From Lepturacanthus savala (taxonomy: Eukaryota > Chordata > Actinopteri > Scombriformes > Trichiuridae): 64,000 nt of DNA. The position numbers were made by a program, and so were the translations under genes. Within the stretch, counting starts at the first letter, position 1, and each line of letters starts with the position of its first letter. The stretch lies in the NCBI GenBank assembly GCA_030544235.1, contig CM060472.1, positions 15,187,654 through 15,251,653 on the forward strand, in the 5' to 3' direction. This document shows positions 43,489 to 55,174 of this stretch, piece after piece. The notes beneath the pieces were generated by a model, which did not search any database, had not been told where the DNA came from, and was given only the letters and a program-made list of their open reading frames with translations.

Positions 43489-43566
43489 ACAGCAAAGTTG
43501 TAGGTTGAAAATAACAACCTACAACTTTGCTGTTGTATGTTGTTATGAACACAGTTCTGTGTTCAT
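43489..43566. repeat. Two adjacent perfect hairpins
   Basis: Arms 43489-43507 and 43515-43533 are perfect reverse complements (19 bases, beginning ACAGCAAAGTTG) with a 7-base loop. Twelve bases later, 43545-43554 (ATGAACACAG) pairs perfectly with 43557-43566 across a 2-base loop. Neither lies in a recognised gene. Confidence 0.85.
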
Positions 43567-44563
43567 GTTTTTAACATTAAAGCAAAAGGGAATACTGAAA
43601 TTACCTGATGAGTCTAATTGTCTCTAATGGACAGTTTGTCGGCTTGAGATGTTAAAACACTTGGCAAATGTAAAGCTCAGGCCCAGGTAATGTAGCTTAC
43701 ACACTGGCTCTAAGCCACTAGCCTCGTCCTTGTTGGTTCAATATCCTGCTAATCCGCCATTTGCCCTCGTGCATCATCGACGCATCAGTGATGTTTGATG
43801 GCCTCGGCCAGTGAGGACTTTTGGATTACACGTCACCTCGAGCCATGTCTTTTTTAAGCGTTTGATGCGCCGATAGGTTTTGGCTCAGGCCTGGTGACTT
43901 CATACAGCGACATCACGCTTACAGTCCTGGCTAACTGGGTGGTTTCATGTCTATCCATTATGTTATCTGCAAAGGGTCCCTTAGCAAGGCAAGATTTTCA
44001 AGTTTAGTACGCTTTTTATAATGTCATCAAAATAAATTAAATAAATAAAGAAAAATTACATAGGTGCTCTTTTCCTCCAATATACATATAAACAGTTTTG
44101 TAAGTATACATACTTGTATAAACGTATGTTGTAAGTATGTTCATTCAGATTTGACATGCACAAAAACACACATTTTTTAAAATAATGTGTGTGGAGTGTG
44201 ATGAAACAGGTTATTTTTTTAACAGTCAAATACAAAGATTAAAGGATGGGTTCACAATGTGTCTTAAAACAGTAAGAACAACAGTTATTCCTATTCATAC
44301 TGACCAAAGATTTTGTAATAATGTATTTACAATACAATTGATGGGGGACAAAATCCACAAAATCCTGAAAAGTCAATTCTGAATCCACAATCCAGACATT
44401 AATTAAAAATTTATTTGGTGCTAATGTGAATTGTGGGTATTCAAATTCACTCAATATTTTTCAAAGACACTGTACTTTTAGTAGCAGATTGCCTCTTTTT
44501 ATTGCAATCCTTCCATTGCAGCTGAGCAGAAAAACATTGGTTGAGGCACAAATAGGGAATTAT

Positions 44564-44641
44564 TTTACTAAAAAGACACTTTGCACATATAGCAAGGTGT
44601 CTTTTTAGTAAAAGTCGACACCTTGCTATATGTGCAAAGTG
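44564..44641. repeat. Two overlapping, mutually exclusive inverted repeats
   Basis: Repeat 1: 44564-44579 pairs perfectly with 44597-44612 (16 bases). Repeat 2: 44577-44601 pairs perfectly with 44617-44641 (25 bases, beginning CACTTTGCAC, 15-base loop). The arms share 44577-44579 and 44597-44601, so both hairpins cannot form fully at once. Confidence 0.85.
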
Positions 44642-47600
44642 TTGACTTAATTTCATGAACAGGAACAAAACTTTGTCATTTGGCTTCATGAGTTTGGCTG
44701 CTCTCCCCAGTAATAACAAGTCCCAGGAAGTGTTATAAAAGTAATAAAGAGAGTCACCAATTGTTGTTAGGTAGATGAACAAGATGAGATGTATTTATGA
44801 ATACAATGGGAGAGCTAGAGGTCAGCATGTCTCTACTTGAGGTTCATTCAACTGAAAGTTTGCAAGCTTTATTCAATGTTGAACACCTTTAAGGCAGACA
44901 TGGAAAAATGGGAACCTATCCTTTAAAATAGTGCCTGCATTATTCATCTACTGCTTTCAAAATCTAAGTCTTGCTAAACTTTTAAATGTGGGTGCACATC
45001 TTTTGCGTGTGTTTAAGAAAAAAACAGCAATATGTCCTCATTATCACTTAACTCGTGCTGAAAAAAGTTGTGATAATCGTTTTCCTTTCTTCACAGTCTC
45101 ATGTATTAATTCATGCTTTTTCTGCAGATATCTCTGCTCATTCTTAACTTATCTGTCTAACCCCTCAGTGGTTAGTGAGTAAACATTTGATGGACAATCA
45201 CACACAGAGCCTGTGTATGTCTCCTTTTCTCTCTCTCTCTCTCAGTAAGTCTTGGCCTGTAATCCGGGTTGATGAACTGTGACATAAAAGGGCTTGCTGA
45301 CTTCCTGATAACTCCCTGTGGTAACAAGCTCAGGAGGGAAGCAAACCATGCACTCGACAAAGCCCCTCCACCACCTTTGGCTCCTCTTTTCAGGGATGCT
45401 CTTAGCCCACTTTGAGAGGACAGGAAGTGGACGAGGTAACAGGATGTGTGGCCTCTCAGCTTCAAAGAAATGACATCTCATGGAGGGGCTTTGATTCTCT
45501 TCATCCTGTACAGTGTAGATAATATGTATTCACACTTAAAACATGTGCTTTTATTTACTTTGTGTGCATCCTGAGAAAAACATTCAGAAAATAAAGTGAA
45601 TTTACAAGAATCAGGTGGAAGATTAAAGAGAGAAGAGACATCTCAAAGTATTTTTTGAAATTAATTAATGTGAATTACTGATATTAATCTCAGGTAAACT
45701 AATTTAATTTTCATTTTACTGTATTACTTAAATTAAATCTTAGATTAACTCTAAATTGTATGTCTTATTGTTGCTGTTTTCAAAGGCTGAGTATCAGAAT
45801 ACCTCAAAGCCTGAAAAAAACTAAAACATAGTGTAAGTACTCATTGACTGATTGTACGTGTTGTTTACTTACACATGAAAGGAATATGTTCTACTTTTAT
45901 GGACAAAATCTCATTTAAAACTTCAGCAGGAAGAAAACAACTCACATGTATTCATCATGAAGAATTAAAAAATATATGCTTTTCTCCATTGCAGCAATTT
46001 TAAAACAAGGTCTCCAGACTCCCATATAGTTAACATATTGACTAGAAGGTTGCTTGTGTTAGTGGTGCCACCTGCTGGGCAACAACAACAATAACAAGAG
46101 ATATTTCAGACAACTGCCAGGAATTGTATTATTCAATTATAACATGAATAGACTCATATATACATTTTCCAGAAGAAAATGGGTCAATTTAATAAATCTC
46201 ACCACGTCTATTGAGTACAACAGGTTTTCTGGAGCCGTCTATCACATCAGAATCTGAATTAGGCTTTGTTCACCAAGTACATGTCTACAGTTATCGGGTA
46301 CTTCTATATTGCTTGAGTATTTCCATTCAACTTTATAATTCCACTATATTTCAGGAGGAAAAAAAGCTGGGGTATGTAACTTTGAAATCAGGCATGAGAA
46401 TCAGGCAACCTAGTCTACGGCAGTAACTCTGCCTCCCCTCATTTTGTTTCCCCTCCATAGATCTGCTCTGCCTGCTGTGCACAAGCAAGCTAACAAGCCA
46501 CTACAATACATAGCTAGAATTCACCATTTTCATTTTTTTTTCAACAGCCTAGGAAGCCACTAACAGTTACAACAACAAAAATATTAACCACAGCCACTTG
46601 AACACAGGAGAGTGCTTTTTCACAGTTAGTATGATGCTAAACTAAGTTAATAAAACAGTCACCACAGCCATAAATAACCCATTTTAGGATAACTTTAACT
46701 AAACAATCCATCTTAGGCAACAGCTCAGCTTTACCAGTCCAGTAGGTAAAAGGTGAGCTCATACTCTTTCTTATATGTCTTTGCTTCTTCCAACTTTCTT
46801 TTCTTAATTTGCTTGCTTACATTAATAAGCTGTTCGAACATTCAAATTGCTATCTTTTTGCTACAAACTTATGCCATTATGGCCCCTCTGTTACTTCTGC
46901 CATGCACTTGCATCGGACCTGAAAAACACACCACGTCCCCGCTTTCTGAAATGAGCTGTGATTGGCCGAGACCTTCCAGGATAGTCTGGATTTTTCTCAG
47001 GGCCGTTTACAGATCCATTGGGAGATACAGGAGTGTGACGATCTGTTAGTCCACTACTGAAAGGTTGTTATGAATTTTTGTGCAATTAGACCAAGAAACA
47101 AATTGTCTACTTCTGCTTTGATTACTTTTTTGGTTCAGTCTTCTGCTACTGCTGCTACTGTAAATGACATATGTGCAGTAAAATGGAATCAAAACAGAAA
47201 AAACAGTTCTTAGTAAAAAAAAAAAAATAATAACAATAATAAAAACATGTAGAGATAAAATACTTCAAGTTTCATGAAGGAATATGTCATGTGAGACATT
47301 AAGATACAAAACCATTATCTTTATTATTTATTTACGAGATCCACAGGACAGGATGCATTTCTGCATATTTTATTTATATTACAATAAAAATGACTCAATC
47401 AATTGAGCAAATACTATAGTCTGAGAAAGTGCATGTCATTCATTCAATTAATCATCCTGATGAGATTCCAAGACCTTACATTATCATGTAATCATAACAT
47501 GTTTTTATGCATAGATTATATAATCGAATGTACATTTAATATCATTCAAAACTAAAAAGAGCTTTTCATGTGATTATTTTAATCAATAAAATCATGTAAA

Positions 47601-48670
47601 AATACAAAAATAACCTATTAATGTAATTTAAAGGGCCAGAACGACATGAAACCTTTTGTCATGTAAAGCCCTGGAAGCACCACCATCCTGCTCTGTATAG
47701 GCTTCACAAATTGACTCATCTGACATTTTTGTTAGAATAAAAACTATCCCAAACATTTAACCGCTAAATGACCACCGAACCACAGCCGTTCATACACAAT
47801 ACATACAATCCATTATAGATAATTCATTATCAATCTGAAAGTAAAGTGACAATCGGCATGCAAGAGGAAAGAAAATGCATACAGAGCAGGTGGAAAGAAC
47901 TTATTTGGCCCTTTAGAACCATCAGAAACATCACATCATGACCTTTTTAGGTTAGGCACACTTTGAAACCAAATTTACTACTATTTAAAGACATTTCAAG
48001 TGCTTTTAATACCTTGTCAGAGAAAATGTAATGCAGTCTGTTCTTTATATTCTTTATATTGTCTAAATAGCCATATTTACTTTGAGTTATTTAGATTTAT
48101 TTTAGTGTTCCCTTCAATTTCATTAACAGACATGAAGAAAAAAAACACTTGTGAGATAAATATACTCTAATTATAACACATGCCATTGTGCAAAAAATAA
48201 ATGAAGAGTAACTATTGTCTTAAAATTGGTCTTTTTACATCACAATTTTGTGTTATTTCACCATATTTCTGGAGGATTCTTTATACTGTCAGATTAAAAA
48301 AGAGGTAAAATATGTAGACAAATAATTTGAATGAGTATGAATAATTCCGTAAAAAAAGAGGGTTTCAGTAACTTGTAGTATATACCTTTCTTTTTCCATC
48401 TGATGACTGAAAAGTCGTCTTAATACATCACTTTTAAAATTGTTTGTGCTTGTGTCTGTGTTCTAGACAGAGCTGACGATTCACAAAAATAAAATCTCTC
48501 TATATATATTCATTTGGGTGAAAAATGAAAAAAGAAACGTCAATATCTGATCGTTTAAATTTAAGGCAGAGCCTTCTCAATCCCAGGTGATAAGGAAAAA
48601 TGGAGAATCCTGCCTGGGTTCTGATTGGTTCCTCGTGTTTCCTTCAAATGATCACAGCGGTGTTGACATC

Positions 48671-51600
48671 TTAATGTGATATGGTAGTGCCGGTGCCAGT
48701 GCCCATCTCCTTCTCACAGATAAAGTTGCAGTACATGCTGCATGGGGCGTCGTACCAGCTCCGTATCGCTACACGTGACAACACACGTGTTTTCACGATG
48801 CAGCCACAGTCCTCATCGATGTGGTTGTTGGGCTCACCTACCTCCCAGAAACTACACAAAGGAAGAGAGGGAGAGAGGCCATTTAGGATGTCATAGCTTG
48901 CAATGTTTCAACTCTTTGGGTAGTGTAACCTATTAATAAAACATATATACACAAAATATATTCAATACATACATTCATACATATCACAATCTTGACTTTT
49001 CTGAAGTTTTAAGAAGTAAGAAGATGTACAATGTACTATGAAGGCAAGAAGTTGTCATAGGCACGACAAAACACTCCACTCTCCAACTCTCCTGAGTCTG
49101 AAATCATGATCTTTTTTATTAGTCTTTGGAACCATTTCTAAACAAACTACCATGACTGTAATGTGTGTGATGATGGAACATGTCACCAAGGCCATCGGTG
49201 TGACTCAATGATGCGTTTTTAATAGTTTTTGAATCCTTTGCATCCACTCAGTCCACCGAGATGTGTTTGAGTGTAACAAGCTGATTATTCTGTCTGTTAT
49301 CAGGCAACAACCATGGAGGTCTACAGCACAAAGGAATAAGATATATCAGACGGATACACGTGGAATATTTGTAAGTAGACCAGTTCATTGTTGGTTTGGC
49401 TATAAACAAATGAGATTTGTTAACAATAGGAAAAACAATGAAAATTGCTGATCCTTTAAAGGCGGCAGCTCAAATCAGACTTTTTGGTATATCTATGACT
49501 CTTTTTATAAAGCACTGACAAACAAGTTTACATATGAGAACTTGTTAAATTACAAGTCACATATTTGACACTTTTCCTAGGTTTTATTTGAAGGTGTGAC
49601 ACAAATACGATTTGGGATTTTTTTTTTTTTTTTAATTGTGATTTTAAGAAACAAAAATTGTCTTAATGTAAGGATAGGGTTATTTGTGTCTGTCTAATCA
49701 ATATTAATAAACCTCTCCTATGATTGGCTGATTTCACAACATACATTTTGAAACATAGGGCAATCACCTAGACCTTATTATCACATTAATATCTCACTTT
49801 CTACCACATAGGACCTTTAAATATTGTTTAGAATATTGTTTATCTTTACTTTGAATAGACACCTACAAATCACTGATGACATCCTATTCTCAACTATTAA
49901 CATCATTACAGACAGTAAATAGACCTTTATTTTAACTATACAGTACTGGGTAGAAAAAAACCCACATAATTCAAACATCTTTCCACAGCAGTGTGGTGAT
50001 TCAGTGGATAAATGGATATAAATTAATACATAACCAGGAACATCTGGGCAGAGCCACGACTAAGGATAAAACAACTCAGCAGGAAAAAAAGGAAGGGAAG
50101 AACTGAGAGAATGTAAAAAGAGGAATGAGAAAAGTTTACTCACTGACAAACATTTTGAAAAGAGGAAGAAAAATCAGATGGTTATCTGAAATCCTGCTGA
50201 AGTAGCAAAATACAGGAAAGAAATGTTAAAGAAAAAAGGCATATGCAATATGATGGTCAAACATTGCAGCAACTCGTATGCAGATGCCACATAATATAGA
50301 TGATCTGGTAGACCTCATCTTTCCACAGTTCTGTCTTTTTGTTTCAACATTTGCTTTTCATTAGAGATGAAAGGTCAGCTGCAGCAGCCACATAACACTG
50401 CTCTGTTTGCAGATGTGAGCCCGGCCTTCCTCCAGCTGTGTAGTATTTGTACTTTACTTGAGTATTCCCATGTGTGACTTTATACTTTCTACCCCACTAC
50501 ATTTATCTGGCTTTCGTTACTTTTCAGAGGCAGATATGACACAATGGATAATATAACAAGCTTTAAAATAAAAAAATAGAAAAGTTAAAGATGAAACCAG
50601 TGGTTTTAACCTTCTTGTTATTTTACGACTTACAATAATCAGTGTGTAGTCGACTCACATTTTACAAGGATATGAGTTGTTAACAGCTCCACCAAATAAT
50701 GATTTTTCCTTTAAACTTCTCACATGGTTTTATTTCAATAACTAGTGCAGTACCTGTAGGAAGTATGTATTCATATAGAAAAGTAGAAGCTTTTTTACGT
50801 CTGGCTAGATGAGGGGGAGTTGGACTGTTACATATTCTTAATAGACAAATTGTACATTGGGAAAGACATGGACATACATGAAATAAGGAAAAGAAATGCT
50901 TATATGGTTATTGTAAGAAAATCTATCTCAATCTATGCATTGGTTTATAAATTATGTTAAAACCGGACTTATGATAAATTCCTTCCTTTGTACATTTTAT
51001 ACATTGCATACTGTAATGACCTGGACATGTTATTGTTATATGTGAATGGAGTAAGATGGCTACGGCCCACAATAGCCTGTGTTAGTGTAAGGTATAAAGT
51101 AGCAGCTAAACTGGTTAATGTATAGTGTGTAGTTTTTTAAGACATTACAATACTTTTGTTATGTTGGCTGCATGATCGGTGCAGGAAGAAACAGGACAAC
51201 AGAGCTTTAAAGCGCTGGGAAGCAACATAAGGAGGAGCGCCGTGATACGGAGCTTTACACTGTAATGAAAGTGCTGCTACAGGATATACAGGCTATATCC
51301 GAAAGCTGAGGTTGATCTGACAAAAAGTCGCAATGCTTCAGTAGTAATAATCTAATGATGCTCATGTACTATTTCTTAAGTAAATGGACTTGTAATGGGG
51401 TATTTTTACATTTATTTATCAATACTTTTACTGAAGTAAATTATCCGAGTACTACTTCCAACACTGCCTAAAAATAGGTTCCATGCTTAAAGACATATAT
51501 ACTAATGCTGTATTTTTCCAGACAATCCAGGACACTCTTTTTTTTAGTTCCTGTTTCAGTCCCTGCCACACAAAAAGTCCCCGCTGCCAATGGGTGACAA

Positions 51601-54600
51601 TGAGTTTGCACTAAACATTTCTTATTCGCCTCGTTCTGCACCTTCCCTCTGTCCCCGACTCTCCTCGTTTGGCGTCCTTCATTAAAAAGCCAACCAATAA
51701 ATGCCACTGTGTGTCTCGCAGGCTGGACAGAACCTCTGCCAAAGGCTGTAGGTATGAGAGAGGTCAATATTCAACAGGTCTAATGAAGTCCGAAGGTCAG
51801 TTAAATTGTGTGTGTGTGTGTCATATGTGTGTGTTTGTCCAAGCATGTGTTTCAGACAGTCTGGAGCCAGATGAGTGTAGTGTCAGTTTGGGCTGAAGTG
51901 AGCCCCATTTGTAATATACAATAAAGGCTTTTTCACGTCTTTTTCAAGTCTGTTGCATTGTTCTCGGCTACATTTCCTATTTTATGTCATGTTTAATTTG
52001 TTTACATCTGATCAAGTTATTCTTATTTAATAATAAAAGTAAATTGTAAACGTATATATTTTGTAGGTTTTATTGTTGTACTTATGCTGCCAATATTAGT
52101 ACTAGTCCATTTATCAATATCCCCTCTTGTCTCCCTTTTCAGTAGCTCTCTGTATATAAAATGTGTCGTCTACTTTCCGTCCCTTTTTCATATTTCCTCC
52201 TGCCTGGGGAAAAGCACTGAGCCTCAGATATGTTTCCTACCCATCTGAATTTTTGTTTCACAATATACTATGTGAAATGCATTTTATGTATATTTATATA
52301 TCATTTATATATATTTTTTTGTCAATAAAAATGTGGAGTTATGTAAATATACTGGTCTTTAAATGGTTAAAAGCTCCCCCCAAATAGTTAATATTTGGTA
52401 TGTATTATTTCAAGCTGAAGTAGTTTCAAAACACTAACTTGTTCAAAGTGGAAACATATATTGCTATAGTATATGTTCACAGCTGTTTTGGGGTTGTTAA
52501 ATGTCCTCTTAAGGGTGGTGTTTTCAATTCCAGTGCAACTGACAGAATGGCTGTTCCTCCAGAAATTATTGTTATTTTTTATTCTCTTTGATGCTTGACA
52601 GGGAAGATCAATCAATGTTTTAATTCCAAAACTCAGCCCCAAACCATACACATAGTTGTAGCATATGTATTCAGGGTATGGGACGGATGTAGGGAAGCAC
52701 TAACTGGTTTGGCTCCATGTGTGTGTTTCTGACTACATTCCAGTCACAGCTCTCAGGGTCACGAGGTGGTGGTTTTCTAACCTTTTCTTGCCAGATCCAG
52801 ATGTGTTGCAAGTGCCTTTAGCTAGTTTCGGCCCTGTTGTCTGGAACAAACTGCCTCTCTGTGCTACATAAATCAAAATGCCCCTTCTGTCTATACTTTT
52901 ATACACTTTATGTATGTGCAGAGTCACAAATCCTGATGCAAAGCAACGGATGTAGTTGGATTTTGAACGTGTAAAAGAAGAGAACCAACCTTGTAACCAG
53001 TGGGGTGCCATCGACCCATTTCCATGTATCCTCTGTGTCAGCGTCGGTGATCCCAAACCAGAAGGCGTTCCAGTGGCCTCTGGGAAGAAGGTCCCACAGA
53101 AACGTCTGAAAGGAAGACACAAATTTGGGGTGTTTACAATAAATTTTCAAATTGTTTCTTTCTGCGACATCTTTCTCAAGTAGGGTTGCAAAATTCCAGT
53201 GATTTTCAAAGTTGAAAACCTTCCATGGGAATCAACAAGAATAAATTGGATTTAATGGGAATATATAGGAATAAATCCAACATTTACAAAATTGTAGGTT
53301 GGCCCTTAACAGGGCACTTAACTACAGTTTGGAAAAAATATATTATAGCATAATCTGGGCTAAAACAACCAGTACGCTCCTCAATCACATGTATAGATAA
53401 TTTCTAGATACCTGGAGGGCACACATTTGAGCCTGCAGACTACATAAAGTCAAGTAAGTTTTGATAATATTATGGGGTAAATATTTTTCATCTATAAAAT
53501 GTTTAACTTGCAGATGAAGTTGATGTTTGAAGAAACGTTGTTGTATATGTGTGAATATTGTGGAAAGACATGACGAATGTTACAAAAATGCAGCAGTATC
53601 TTGCAAAGTGCCAAAAAAAATTCCTCAAGGCTCAAAACATTCAGCAAGATATGAATTCCACAAGAGTTTCCAATTCTGAATGTTCCCAAAATTGCCCATG
53701 CAAATTTCCTAGAAATTTTCCACCCCTCTGCAATCCTACTCCCAACTGACTCCTAAAGTACAGTGTTGGTTGGGGAAAGCTGGGGACTGTACGGCACCTG
53801 TTCCTCGGCTGTGTGGATGATGGCCAGGTGAGCTCCTTTTCTCTGGCAGAAAGACTGACTCGCTGACCAGGACTCAGTGTTTCTGGAGATGAAGTAACAG
53901 CTGTTGTTAAAGAGGTGCCAGTCCGCCGGGCAGACCACAGGCGCCGCTGTTGCCTTTGCCGTCGGTTTGATCACCTTTGGAGCTGAAGAGCGAGAAATAA
54001 ATTTACAAAAAGGAAAAGACATCAATAAGCACACACACACATAGCCAAACTAGAGCCTTATACAGCTCTGGGGAAAAAAAGCCAAAGATTTCTGAACTCT
54101 TCTAAGTGTAAATATTATGTTGGTTTAAATTAAGTTGTTCTTGTTTCTTTGCATTATTTTGATCATTTGTCATTTTCTGCAAATAATTGCTCTAAACGAT
54201 AATATTTTTATTTTTATTAGAGTTTGGGGAAAATGTCAGTAGTTTGTCAGTAGTTTATAGACTCAAACAAAAATGTTCTTTTGCCCAAACACATACGTAA
54301 AAGTAGTAAAATCAGAAAAACTAATCATTTTGCAGTGGTCTCTTATTTTTTTCCCCTACAGCTGTATATCAGTAAAAAGAAAAAACACAAATATCTTTAT
54401 TTCACAGCTCATAAGCACATGCCCATGTACAAATCTGCAGTATTTATATGTCCTTTACCTTTAGTGGCCATCTTGGCCAGCAGCTCCTCCTTTTCTTTCT
54501 GCAGTTGCTCCTTCTCCTTCTGCAGTTTGGCGATGGTGGCGGTCAGATCTGTCACGTTGGCCTCCTGCGTCTGCTTCTGTAGCTCTGAGGTCTCTTGAGG

Positions 54601-55116
54601 TTTGTTCTTATCTGTGCACAAGAGGAATAGAACATCTCAGTTACCGCATTGCATGCTTTTTTTTTGTTATTTACATTTTTTTCTTGACCAGGCACAGTGA
54701 CTTCCTGGAATTCTCGTTGGTTGCCTGCGACGACTCAGCGCCACAGGAAACCCCCACGTAAATGTGTACACTTGTGCACAAACAAATGATGCATAATGTA
54801 TTAATTGGTTAGAGCTGTTGCAGCTGTTTTATAAATGTTGGGCAGAGCCATGTTTCAGCATTGTTGGCTTAAAAGCTGTTAATAAATCAACTCATTAACA
54901 TATACAAGCAAGGTTTGTTTTCTTGAAAATGTGTCTTGGCATGTCTTTACCATTGTTTTTGGGTGACTTTATTCCACTCCTGGTGGAAGAACTGAAATAA
55001 GTCAGCTTTGTTTGATGGCTTGTGACCATCCATCTTCCTCATGAACACATTCTAGAGGTTTTCAATAGGGTTTAGGTGTAAAAAAAATGCAGAGGTCTCT
55101 TATTTTTTTTCCAGAG

Positions 55117-55174
<58 letters not shown>

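Larger units (their letters stand above)
38490..48670. other. Ten-kilobase intergenic region between gnb3 and the lectin
   Basis: It should hold the gnb3 promoter and first untranslated exon (the gnb3 start-codon exon extends to 38489 with an acceptor beyond it) and the lectin 3' UTR, but neither could be fixed. A minus-strand donor-like CACAA|GTAAGC near 41472 is one candidate for the gnb3 first exon. The region is AT-rich, with a repeat start at 39828, long perfect inverted repeats at 43489-43566 and 44564-44641, a stepwise hAT-like fragment near 46280-46330 and interspersed repeat text near 46930-47050. No coding exon is supported. Confidence 0.5.

Noticed and set aside
44577..44641. miRNA precursor
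   Set aside because: The stem is perfectly paired over 25 bases and overlaps a competing hairpin; natural precursors usually have bulges and longer stems. Retained only as an inverted repeat.
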